From: Arthrobacter_B sp038069765
Lineage (GTDB): Bacteria; Actinomycetota; Actinomycetes; Actinomycetales; Micrococcaceae
Direction: 5' to 3'
Assembly: GCF_038069765.1 (NCBI RefSeq)
Contig: NZ_JBBPFS010000001.1
Location: forward strand, 558,001 to 622,000
DNA length: 64,000 bases
Of this stretch, positions 32,868 through 41,052 are shown in pieces. Positions within the stretch are counted from its first letter, which is position 1, and each line of letters opens with the position of its first letter. A program made the translations under genes and the position numbers. Under the pieces are notes generated by a model. That model was given only the letters and a program-made list of their open reading frames with translations. It did no database searches and had not been told where the DNA came from.

Positions 32868-33773
32868 ATGACCGGCATCTGTGAAGGACGAGTCGCCATC
32901 GTGACCGGGGCAGGTCGCGGACTGGGGCGCGAACACGCGCTTGAGCTGGCGCGGCAGGGTGCAAAGGTGGTTGTCAATGATCTCGGAACCACACTCAACG
33001 GCGTGGCCGAGGCCTCGGGTCCCGCCCATGACGTCGTGGAGCTGATCCGTGCAGAGGGCGGAGAAGCAGTGGCCAACGGAGCGGACGTGGCCGACTTTGA
33101 ACAGGCTGCCGGGCTTGTCCGGCAGGCCATCGACACCTTCGGCCGACTCGATGTCCTGGTGAATAATGCCGGTTTCGTCCGGGACCGCATGCTGGTGAAC
33201 ACCTCGGAAGAGGAGTGGGATGCAGTGATCCGGGTACATCTCAAGGGGCACTTCGCGCCGCTCCGTCATGCCAGCGAGTACTGGCGCTCCGAGGCCAAGG
33301 CCGGCCGCACACACGACGCCCGCGTCATCAACACCTCCTCGGGCGCCGGCCTGCAGGGCAGCGTCGGCCAGGCGACCTACTCGGCGGCCAAGGCAGGCAT
33401 CGCCGCACTGACCCTGGTCGCAGCCCAGGAACTGGGCCGTTACGGCGTGACGGCTAATGCCATTGCTCCCTCTGCCCGCACCCGCATGACAGAGGGGGCA
33501 TTTGCCGCCGCAATGGCTGTTCCCGAGAGCGGCTTCGATGCCATGGATCCGGCCAATGTTTCGCCCATCGTTGCCTGGCTCGCCAGCGGCTCCTCCGCTG
33601 CAGTGACCGGCCGCGTGATCGAGATTGAAGGCGGGCGCATCTGCATAGAGGAGGGCTGGAACCACGGTCCGGCCGAAGATGCCGGCAGGCGCTGGGAGGC
33701 TGCTGCAGCGGGAGAAGCAATTCAGCAGCTGCTCGCCAAGGCTGCTGCTCCTGAGCCGGTGTACGGCATATGA
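32868..33773 (+). CDS. Short-chain dehydrogenase in steroid cluster
   Basis: 301 residues from the ATG at 32868 behind AAAGGAGAG. Cofactor loop VTGAGRGLGREHALELA, NNAGFVRDRMLVNTSEEEWD, catalytic Ser/Tyr in NTSSGAGLQGSVGQATYSAA, and an extended C-terminus ending PVYGI. It resembles the 17-beta-HSD4/Hsd4A-type and Rv3548c-type dehydrogenases of mycobacterial steroid clusters, which oxidise 3-hydroxyacyl-CoA esters. It overlaps the MaoC hydratase gene (ATGA); hydratase plus hydroxyacyl-CoA dehydrogenase is a standard beta-oxidation pair. Exact substrate not deducible. Confidence 0.82.
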   Translation: MTGICEGRVAIVTGAGRGLGREHALELARQGAKVVVNDLGTTLNGVAEASGPAHDVVELIRAEGGEAVANGADVADFEQAAGLVRQAIDTFGRLDVLVNNAGFVRDRMLVNTSEEEWDAVIRVHLKGHFAPLRHASEYWRSEAKAGRTHDARVINTSSGAGLQGSVGQATYSAAKAGIAALTLVAAQELGRYGVTANAIAPSARTRMTEGAFAAAMAVPESGFDAMDPANVSPIVAWLASGSSAAVTGRVIEIEGGRICIEEGWNHGPAEDAGRRWEAAAAGEAIQQLLAKAAAPEPVYGI

Positions 33774-34624
33774 GCCGGACAGTGACGGGGGCCGCCGGGG
33801 GAACCGGAATGGAGGACACCGGTGCAGACCGAACCGGGATGGAGGGCGCAGGAGCCTGGGCCGGCCGGGCTCTGGGGGAGCGCACCGTCGGCTACAGCGA
33901 GACGGATGCCATCCTTTATGCCCTGGCCATCGGTGCTCCGGCAAACAACCTGGACCTCGTCTTCGAAGACCGGCTGCGCGTACTTCCTTCCTTTGGTCTG
34001 ACACTGGCACAGTGGGCCCCCGACGTCCTTGCGGAACAGGGCGCCTTCGATAACCGGGCCGTGCACGGATCCCAGGAGCTGACGGTCCTGAAGCCGCTGC
34101 CGCGTGCCGGAGAGATCCGCCTGAGTGCCCGCGTTGGAGAGGTCTGGGACAAGGGCGCTGCCGCTGTGTTCAACGTCATTGTCGAGTGTGAGTATTTCAT
34201 TGCGACGTGGAGCCTTTTCGCCCCCGGTTACGGCGGCTTCGGCGGCAGCCGCGGTCCGTCCCGGCCGGTGCCGGAGAGCGGGCAGCCTGACGGCACCGTC
34301 AGCGTCCAGACGCTGCAAAACCAGGCCGTCCTGTACCGCCTGCTTGGCGACCGGCACCACATACATGTGGACCCGGAGGCAGCCCGCCGTATCGGGCAGG
34401 ACCGGCCCATTCTGCACGGACTGGCTTCGCTGACTTCCGCCACTCTGCCGCTGGCAGACCTGGCCGGCGCGCATCCTGCGGACCTGGTGCAGCTTGAGGG
34501 CCGCTTCGCCGGCGTCGTGTTTCCCGGAGACCTGATCTCCGTGCGGGCCTGGCAAGGCGGGCGCTTCGACGCCACCGTGGCGGGCCGGCCCGTGATCACC
34601 GAGGGGCTGGCGGTATTCCAATGA
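33770..34624 (+). CDS. Double-hotdog MaoC enoyl-CoA hydratase (ChsH3/Hsd4B-like)
   Basis: 284 residues. After a Gly-rich ~35-residue lead come a first hotdog (VGYSETDAILYALAIGAP) and a second with the hydratase 2 motif YRLLGDRHHIHVDPEAARR and RPILHGLASLTSA. This two-domain layout matches eukaryote-type peroxisomal hydratase 2 and mycobacterial Rv3538. It hydrates a trans-2-enoyl-CoA to an (R)-hydroxyacyl-CoA, to be oxidised by the coupled SDR. The start at 33770 is favoured by the ATGA overlap, though Met14 or Met24 could also serve. Confidence 0.82.
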   Translation: MSRTVTGAAGGTGMEDTGADRTGMEGAGAWAGRALGERTVGYSETDAILYALAIGAPANNLDLVFEDRLRVLPSFGLTLAQWAPDVLAEQGAFDNRAVHGSQELTVLKPLPRAGEIRLSARVGEVWDKGAAAVFNVIVECEYFIATWSLFAPGYGGFGGSRGPSRPVPESGQPDGTVSVQTLQNQAVLYRLLGDRHHIHVDPEAARRIGQDRPILHGLASLTSATLPLADLAGAHPADLVQLEGRFAGVVFPGDLISVRAWQGGRFDATVAGRPVITEGLAVFQ

Positions 34625-34844
34625 CCGTCCGTACTTCAATGAACCCGGTATTTCACCGAACATCCGGTCAGGACGGAGCAGCGGCATTCCGGTTCCCGGA
34701 GCCCGATCGGCACGGGGGTTATGAGATGAATCACAACGAATCGGCCGGTCTGCGATACGATCGCGGCGAGGTCCGCCGAGCCGTGACCGAGGTCGTGAAG
34801 ACCATCACCACAGAGTCTTTGACGACAACAAGAGAGGGCAGAAG

Positions 34845-35630
34845 ATGAAAATCGTTGTATTGATGAAAGAGGTCCCGGATACCTGGGGCGACCGCACGCT
34901 GGATTTGGAAACCGGTCTGTTGAACCGGGCCGGAACTGATCTCGTGCTCGACGAGATTACCGAACGTGCCCTCGAGGTAGCGCTGACGCACCGTGACAGC
35001 CACTCGGATACCGAGGTTGTCCTGCTCGCCGTCGGCCCCTCCACCGTGCCGAACAGCCTGCGGAAGGGCCTGGCCATGGGTGCGGACCGCGCAGTACACG
35101 TCGAAGATGACGCACTGCTTGGCGCTGACATGACGCTGACGGCCGAAGTCCTCGCCGCGGCCCTTCGTTCCATCGGTTTTGACCTCGTCATAGCCGGCAA
35201 TCTGTCCACAGACGGGGGAGGCGGAGTCCTTCCTTCCATGCTCGCCGAATTGCTGGGTGTTGCCGGAGCAAGTTCGCTGAGCACCGTCGAGATCACGGAC
35301 TCCGCAGTCTCGGGACGCCGCAACACCGAGTCGGGAGCCTACGAGTTGAGCGCGGCCCTGCCTGCCGTCATCTCGATTACCGAAGCGCTTCCCGATGCGC
35401 GCTTCTCAAACTTCAAGGGCATCATGGCGGCCAAGAAAAAGCCGTTCGAAACCCTGTCCCTGGCGGACCTCGGAATTACCGTTGACGAGTCGACCGGCCG
35501 GTCCATTGTGATCGCAGTTGCACAGCGCCCCGCTCGCACCGCGGGCATCCGCATTGAGGACGACGGCGACGCCGGCCAGCAGATCGCCGACTTCCTCATC
35601 CAGAACCAACTCATTAAAGGACGTTCATAA
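34845..35630 (+). CDS. etfB: Electron transfer flavoprotein beta subunit
   Basis: 261 residues; starts MKIVVLMKEVPDTWGDRTL, as typical EtfB. The AMP-binding signature region VIAGNLSTDGGGGVLPSMLA and the recognition loop with FSNFKGIMAAKKKP are seen. With EtfA it accepts electrons from the acyl-CoA dehydrogenases; at least seven such genes lie in this window. ATG at 34845 behind AGAGAGGGCAG. About 220 bases before it hold no clear gene or KstR2-like motif. It overlaps etfA (TAATG). Confidence 0.93.
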   Translation: MKIVVLMKEVPDTWGDRTLDLETGLLNRAGTDLVLDEITERALEVALTHRDSHSDTEVVLLAVGPSTVPNSLRKGLAMGADRAVHVEDDALLGADMTLTAEVLAAALRSIGFDLVIAGNLSTDGGGGVLPSMLAELLGVAGASSLSTVEITDSAVSGRRNTESGAYELSAALPAVISITEALPDARFSNFKGIMAAKKKPFETLSLADLGITVDESTGRSIVIAVAQRPARTAGIRIEDDGDAGQQIADFLIQNQLIKGRS

Positions 35631-36616
35631 TGACCGCCTACCCTTCGAACCCCATTCTCGTGCTCGTCGATGTTTCACCGTCGGGCCAGCTTCGCTCCAG
35701 CGCTGCAGAAGTAATCGGCGCGGCTTCTGCGGTGGGTACGCCCGTGGCCCTCGCCGTTGCCGCTCCGGGTCACGCGGACCGGCTCAGTGCTGAGCTGGCA
35801 GCGCTCGGAGCAGGCTTTGTCATGGTCAGTGAATCGGACGAGCTGGCTGAGTTGTCGGTTTCACCGGTCGTGGACGCCCTCAGTGCAGCCGCCGCAGCGC
35901 TTTCGCCCGAAGCAGTGCTCGTCTCGAACTCCGTCCAGGGCAGGGACGCCGCAGGGCGTTTTGCGGCCCGCTCCGGCTCACCGATCGCTGCAGACGCCGT
36001 AGGTGTTTCCCGTGATGAAGAGGGCATTGTTGCCCATCACTCGGTGTACGGCGGTGCGTACAACGTCGATTCCGCCGCTTCCACCGGCACACTTGTCATC
36101 ACGCTGCGCCAGGGCTCCTCGAGTATCCGGGCCGAGGCGCAGAACGGCGGCTTCGAGCTGCTGGCAGTTGCTTCGTCCGGTACGCCCGACGCGCAGATCA
36201 CCCATTACGAGGAGACGGTCGCGGCCTCGCTGCGGCCTGAACTGCGCGGCGCCGAGGTAGTCGTTGCCGGCGGGCGCGGCGTGGGGTCGGGCGAAAACTT
36301 CGTCCTCGTGGAGAATCTCGCTGACGCGCTCGGCGGAGCAATCGGAGCATCCCGTGCAGCAGTGGACGCCGGATATGTGCCGCAGGCGATGCAGGTCGGC
36401 CAGACCGGCGTGACCGTCGCTCCGCAGCTCTACATTGCGCTCGGCATTTCCGGTGCCATCCAGCACCGCGCCGGCATGCAGACCGCCAAGACCATCATCG
36501 CGATCAACAAGGACGCCGATGCGCCCATCTTTGAAATTGCGGACTTCGGCGTCGTAGGCGACCTGTTCACCGTAGTGCCCCAGCTGGTCAGCGCGATCGA
36601 AGCGAAGCGGGGGTAG
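35630..36616 (+). CDS. etfA: Electron transfer flavoprotein alpha subunit
   Basis: 328 residues. The C-terminal FAD domain is intact: VVAGGRGVGSGENFVLVE, GGAIGASRAAVDAGYVP, QVGQTGVTVAPQLYIALG, ISGAIQHRAGM and INKDADAPIFEIADFGVVGD. Forms the ETF heterodimer with EtfB. Instead of an ETF:quinone oxidoreductase, the next gene, four bases downstream, encodes a cytochrome b-like membrane protein. Confidence 0.93.
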   Translation: MTAYPSNPILVLVDVSPSGQLRSSAAEVIGAASAVGTPVALAVAAPGHADRLSAELAALGAGFVMVSESDELAELSVSPVVDALSAAAAALSPEAVLVSNSVQGRDAAGRFAARSGSPIAADAVGVSRDEEGIVAHHSVYGGAYNVDSAASTGTLVITLRQGSSSIRAEAQNGGFELLAVASSGTPDAQITHYEETVAASLRPELRGAEVVVAGGRGVGSGENFVLVENLADALGGAIGASRAAVDAGYVPQAMQVGQTGVTVAPQLYIALGISGAIQHRAGMQTAKTIIAINKDADAPIFEIADFGVVGDLFTVVPQLVSAIEAKRG

Positions 36617-36620
36617 TTCC

Positions 36621-38168
36621 ATGGTGAGAAAGGGGCTGCCCCGGGTTCCCGGCGGTGCCGGTGATGTCGGTACCCCGGACGCGGGTGCCGCAGACCTGAC
36701 AAGGGAAGTAAGACAGGACGCCCAGGCAGCGACCGCATCGCCGGCTGCCGCTGAAGCTGCACCGCCGGCTGCCGCTCCTGCCGCTCCTGCCGCGCCTGCC
36801 GGCCGGCGTCAGGGGCTTCCCCGGCCAACCGCCGGCGGCGCCGTTCCGCCTGCTGCCCCAGCTGCACAGGCTCCTGCTCCGGGGTCCGGTGCTGCTTCAG
36901 CGCCGGTTGCTTCAGCGCAGGCTGCAGCAGCACCGGTTGCATCAGCTCCGGCTGCTTCAGCTCCGGCCGGCCGGCGTCGCGGTCTGCCGCGCCCGTCCGC
37001 AGACGGCAGTGCCGCGCCGGCTGCTGCTTCGGAGTCCGCTGCTGCACCTGCCGCGTCCGCAGGACGGCGCCAGGGGATGCCGCGGCCGGCGGCCGGCGGC
37101 GGGGCTCCGGCTGCTCCCGAAGCTGCCGCCTCCCCGCGAGCAGCTGCTTCCCCACAAGCGGCCGCCGTATCGGTTCCGGCGTCCGGCGTCCGGAGCCCGT
37201 CTCAGACCGGACGGACTGCACCGCTGAAAACTGCAGCAAAACCCGCAGGGAAGCCGGCTGGAACGGCGCCAGGTGCCGGTCCCGGCCGCAGCCGCCTGGC
37301 GCGGGCCGGAATGGTGGCCGCCGTGCTTCTGGCGCTCATGGCGGTTGTCGTGCTGGCGGCACGGTGGCTGGTCACGCTTGAATCAGTGCAGGGCTTTATC
37401 AGCGAGTATCCGGGCGAGAGCCATCTGCCGGAAGGCGCCCCCGTGGGTTTGCCCGGCTGGCTCGGCTGGCAGCACTTCTTCAACGCGTTCTTCATGGTGC
37501 TCATCATTCGCTCGGGCTGGCAGGTCCGCACGCAGCGTAAGCCTCCGGCGTCCTGGACGCCGCGCTGGGGCAAAAATCCCAAGAAGATCAGCATCACCCT
37601 GTGGCTGCATCAGTCGCTGGACCTGCTGTGGCTGGTCAACGGTGCGCTCTTTGTCGTCCTGCTCGCGTTCACGGGCCAGTGGATGCGGGTTGTCCCCACC
37701 AGCTGGGATGTTTTCCCGAATGCCCTGTCCGCTGCCCTGCAGTACGCGTCACTGGACTGGCCCACGGAGAACGGGTGGGTCAACTACAACAGCCTGCAGG
37801 TGCTCGCCTACTTCGTGACGATCTTCGTCGCGGCTCCGCTCGCGGCTGCAAGCGGGTTCCGGATGTCGGACCTGTGGCCCTCAAAGGCCAAACGGCTCAG
37901 TGCCGCCTATCCCATCGAAGTGGCGCGGGCGATCCACCTGCCCGTGATGTTCTATTTTGTCGGCTTCATCATCGTGCACGTCGCCCTGGTGTTGTCCACC
38001 GGTGCGCTGCGTAACCTGAACCACATGTACGGCGGACAGGATGCAGTGAACTGGTTTGGCTTCTGGGTCTTCTTCGTCTCACTGCTCGTGATGGCCGGTG
38101 CCTGGTTTGCGGCCCGCCCGCTGATCCTGGCTCCCATCGCCTCGCTGTTCGGCAAGGTGGGGCGCTAG
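36621..38168 (+). CDS. Cytochrome b-like membrane protein with Ala/Pro-rich repeat N-terminus
   Basis: 515 residues in two parts. Residues 1-225 are Ala/Pro-rich and disordered-looking, with four copies of a GLPRP-type motif: GLPR 5-8, RRQGLPRP 62-69, RRRGLPRP 118-125, RRQGMPRP 149-156. From about 229 to 500 there are five or six membrane segments. His285 (GWQHFFNAF), His330 (LWLHQSLD), His439 (RAIHLPV) and His453 (IVHVALV) are candidate haem ligands, as in cytochrome b561/formate dehydrogenase gamma proteins. It lies four bases after etfA and is followed by a terminator, so etfBA and this gene form one operon. A role passing ETF electrons to menaquinone is inferred. Confidence 0.8.
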   Translation: MVRKGLPRVPGGAGDVGTPDAGAADLTREVRQDAQAATASPAAAEAAPPAAAPAAPAAPAGRRQGLPRPTAGGAVPPAAPAAQAPAPGSGAASAPVASAQAAAAPVASAPAASAPAGRRRGLPRPSADGSAAPAAASESAAAPAASAGRRQGMPRPAAGGGAPAAPEAAASPRAAASPQAAAVSVPASGVRSPSQTGRTAPLKTAAKPAGKPAGTAPGAGPGRSRLARAGMVAAVLLALMAVVVLAARWLVTLESVQGFISEYPGESHLPEGAPVGLPGWLGWQHFFNAFFMVLIIRSGWQVRTQRKPPASWTPRWGKNPKKISITLWLHQSLDLLWLVNGALFVVLLAFTGQWMRVVPTSWDVFPNALSAALQYASLDWPTENGWVNYNSLQVLAYFVTIFVAAPLAAASGFRMSDLWPSKAKRLSAAYPIEVARAIHLPVMFYFVGFIIVHVALVLSTGALRNLNHMYGGQDAVNWFGFWVFFVSLLVMAGAWFAARPLILAPIASLFGKVGR

Positions 38169-38192
38169 CAGGATTAGCAGGAGCGCCCAGTG

Positions 38193-38232
38193 AAAAGCAC
38201 TCCGGACAGCAGCCGCTGTCCGGAGTGCTTTT
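38193..38232 (+). terminator. Terminator of the etfBA-cytochrome b operon
   Basis: AAAAGCACTCCGGACAGC, four bases, GCTGTCCGGAGTGCTTTT: an 18-bp perfect hairpin flanked by A and T runs, likely working in both directions, 24 bases after the stop codon. Confidence 0.88.
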
Positions 38233-38302
38233 GCATGTGCGGGAAGGGCGTTTGAATCCCGGAGCCCGAGGTTTCTGGGCCCGAGTTCCTAGATCCGGGT
38301 CC

Positions 38303-40166
38303 TTAGGCCTGCTGGCTTTCCTTCACGGCCAGGACGTCGAGGATTTCTTCCTCGCGCCATTTCTTCAGCAGACGGTGGAACGCCACCGGTCCGGGTCCGT
38401 AGGAAAAGCTGACGGGCGGCGGGTTGCCTTCCCGGTTGTAGTAGCCGGGGGTGCATTCAGCCTGGAACTGCTTGTTGTCGTTTGACGTTTCCTGGATGGT
38501 CCGGCACCACTGGGCTTCGGCCTCCGCGGTCGGTTCAATGTAATCCGCCCCGGCCTGCCGCCCCTTGGCGATGACCGCCGCAATGTGGTTGGCCTGTTCA
38601 AGCAGGATGTGCACAAAGTTCACTGAGTTCGCATTCTGCAACGGACCCAGGTGGAAGAGGTTCGGGAAGCCGTTGGTGTAGAAGCCGTGAAGAGTCCTCG
38701 GTCCCCGGCTCCAGGCCTCGAGCAGCGTGCGTCCGCCGGCCCGTGACGGGCATCGCACCGGAGGTCACGCCGGAGACGCCCACCTCGAACCCGGTCGCGA
38801 AAATGACGCAGTCCACCTCGTATTCGACGTCGCCCACCACAATGGACGTCTCGGTCATGCGGGTGATGCCGCCGAAGTCCGCCGTGTCGACCAGCGTGAC
38901 GTTCGGGCGGTTGAATGGTTCCAGATAGAAGTCGCTGAAGGTGGGCCGCTTGCACATGTAGCGGTACCAGGGCTGAAGGACTTCCGCCGTTGCCGGATCG
39001 GACACCACTGCAGCAATCCGGGCCCGGATCTCGTTCATCTTGGCAAAGTCGACCAGCTCGTCAATCCGCTCCCGCTCCTCCGGCGAAACAGTCGTATCGA
39101 CGGCGCCGCTGATCATCTTGCGCTGGAGCTGCGCCGTGGAGGTCCAGCCGTCTCCGACCAGGTCTTCCTCCACAGGTTCCCCGGCGAGAACAGCGAGGAA
39201 GTTGTCCATGCGTTCCTGCTGCCAGCCCGGCTGCAGGGACGCGGCCCATTCCGGGTCGGTGGGACGGTTGTTCCGAACGTCCACCGAGGAAGGGGTGCGC
39301 TGGAAGACCAGGAGCTGCTCGGCGTCGCGCGCCACCATGGGGATAACCTGGATGCCCGTGGCTCCGGTGCCAACCACGGCCACCTTTTTGTCGGCCAGCT
39401 TTGAAAGCCCGCCAAACTGGTCCCCGCCCGTGTAGCCGTAGTCCCAGCGGCTGGTATGGAAGGTGTGTCCCTTGAAGGAATCAATGCCGGGAATGCCGGG
39501 AAGCTTGGGCTGCGTCAGGGTGCCCGAGGACGTGATGACCTGCCGGGCACGCATGCGGTCTCCGCGATCCGTCTCCACGACCCACTCCAGTGCCCCTTCA
39601 TCCCAAACCATGCCGGTAACCCGGGTATGGAAGACGGCGTCGCGGTAGAGATCGAAGGTTTTCGCTATCGCGACCGCATGCTGACGGATTTCCTCGCCCG
39701 GTGCATAGCGTTCACTGGGCATGCCGCCAACCTCTTCGAGCAGCGGCAGGTAGAGGTAAGACTCAATGTCGCAGCGGATGCCGGGGTAGCGGTTCCAGTA
39801 CCAGGTGCCGCCGAAATCGCCGGCTTCATCCATCATGCGGATATTCTCGATGCCGGCCTGCCGCAGCCGGGCGCCCGTGACGAGCCCGCCGAATCCGCCG
39901 CCGATGACCAGGACCTCAACGGAGTCCGTGAGCGGCTCACGCTCAGTCCGTTCGGTATAAGGGTCAGTGGCGTAATAGCCAAAGGTTCCGGTTGCCGGCT
40001 GGTACTGGGTGGCGCCGTCGGGCCGGATCCGCCGGTCCCGCTCCGCCTTGTACTTTGCCCTCAACGCTTCAACATCAATATCGGTGTCAAGACCACCGCC
40101 AAGACCACCGTCAAGGGTAGGTTCGCTGTGCCCGCCGGAGGTTGCGGATGCACGGTTATTGCTCAT
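38303..40166 (-). pseudogene. Frameshifted flavin Baeyer-Villiger monooxygenase
   Basis: From the ATG at 40166 (AAGGA upstream) the reading frame encodes an FAD motif VLVIGGGFGGLVTGARL, the Baeyer-Villiger fingerprint FKGHTFHTSRWD, an NADPH motif VVGTGATGIQVIP and FATGFEVGVSGVTSGAMPV. Homology then continues in another frame as GGRTLLEAWSRGPRTLHGFY and NGFPNLFHLGPLQ, to the stop at 38303. Adding one base near 38740, in the run acgggccggcgg, would restore TGRGGRTLLEAW. The intact protein would be about 621 residues, like steroid or phenylacetone monooxygenases that insert oxygen next to a ketone. Either a recent inactivating deletion or a sequencing error. Confidence 0.8.
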
Positions 40167-40257
40167 CTGTAGTTCCTTACTTCGCGCGAAAAGCGCCCCG
40201 GCGAGTCCCCCCACTTTCCGGTCACCGGGATGCCTGTGGATCCAACCATTCGAAAAT

Positions 40258-40276
40258 AGTTAACCTCAGGCTAACT
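40258..40276. promoter_or_regulatory. Palindrome between monooxygenase and marR, probable MarR operator
   Basis: AGTTAACCTCAGGCTAACT: eight of nine base pairs are symmetrical about the central C. It lies in the divergent region between the two genes, typical for MarR-family autoregulation. Confidence 0.6.
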
Positions 40277-40325
40277 AACTCGTCTGTATGTTTCCTGATT
40301 GATGTGGGGCAACTACGGTGAGGAC

Positions 40326-40790
40326 ATGACCGATGGAGCCGATGAGCAGCAGGAACGCGACAAAATACTACGAAGCCTGGAATCACTGGCGGATTCCTAT
40401 CAGGCCACCACACTCCCGGTTCTCCTTGATTCGCTCCTGACGACGGAACTGACCATCCAGCAGTTGAAGGTATTGGCAGTGCTGGCGACAACCGAGGACG
40501 GTGCAACCGGCCGCGGGCTGGCGGACTCCTTTGGGGTTTCACTGGCCTCGATGTCCGGGCTCATCGACAGGCTTGTGGCGCAGGGTGCAGCTACCCGGTC
40601 CCAGGATGAGAGGGACGGGCGGGTGCGGCGGGTCCGCGCTACTCCGCTGGGCAGGGCGCTGGTCCGGCGCCTCGTGGCGGACCGTCCGGAACTGAACGCC
40701 GAACTGCTGCGGCGGCTGCCGCTGGCAGACCTGCGGGCACTGAACCAGGGGCTTCGGGCAGTCCATGCCGAGGTCGCCCGCAAGCCGTGA
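40326..40790 (+). CDS. MarR-family transcriptional regulator
   Basis: 154 residues from the ATG at 40326 (an earlier in-frame ATG at 40299 is possible). The winged helix region includes LTIQQLKVLAVLATTEDGAT, LADSFGVSLASMSGLIDRLV and RSQDERDGRVRRVRATPLG, the wing of MarR proteins. Divergent from the broken monooxygenase gene, with a palindrome between them, so it probably repressed that gene in response to a substrate-like compound. Confidence 0.87.
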   Translation: MTDGADEQQERDKILRSLESLADSYQATTLPVLLDSLLTTELTIQQLKVLAVLATTEDGATGRGLADSFGVSLASMSGLIDRLVAQGAATRSQDERDGRVRRVRATPLGRALVRRLVADRPELNAELLRRLPLADLRALNQGLRAVHAEVARKP

Positions 40791-40835
40791 AAGCCCGGAT
40801 GCGGTAATAGCAGAAGAAAATGAGAAGATAAGAGA

Positions 40836-40852
40836 GTCCAAAGGTTTTGGAC
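40836..40852. other. Short inverted repeat upstream of RNase J gene
   Basis: GTCCAAA, GGT, TTTGGAC in the 262-bp gap between marR and the RNase J gene. No other clear element was seen in that gap. It may be a weak terminator for marR or an operator. Confidence 0.35.
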
Positions 40853-41052
40853 GACTCCGCCCGTGTGGGCTCATCACTGCTTTGCATCCAACGGCGATCA
40901 AAGCGGCGGCAGCCCTGCGGCCCAGGATGCGCGTATCTGCGCGCGGGCCCGGGGGAGTCGACCCCAGAGCGGACCACTGACCTCCTGGTGCCGCGGCGAA
41001 GCGCTGCAGCACCCCCGTAGTAACCCCGTACCCGACGAAAGAAACTTCATCC

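Noticed and set aside
34621..34848. 75-residue plus-strand ORF before etfB
   Set aside because: No similarity, no good ribosome binding site; treated as the etfB leader region.
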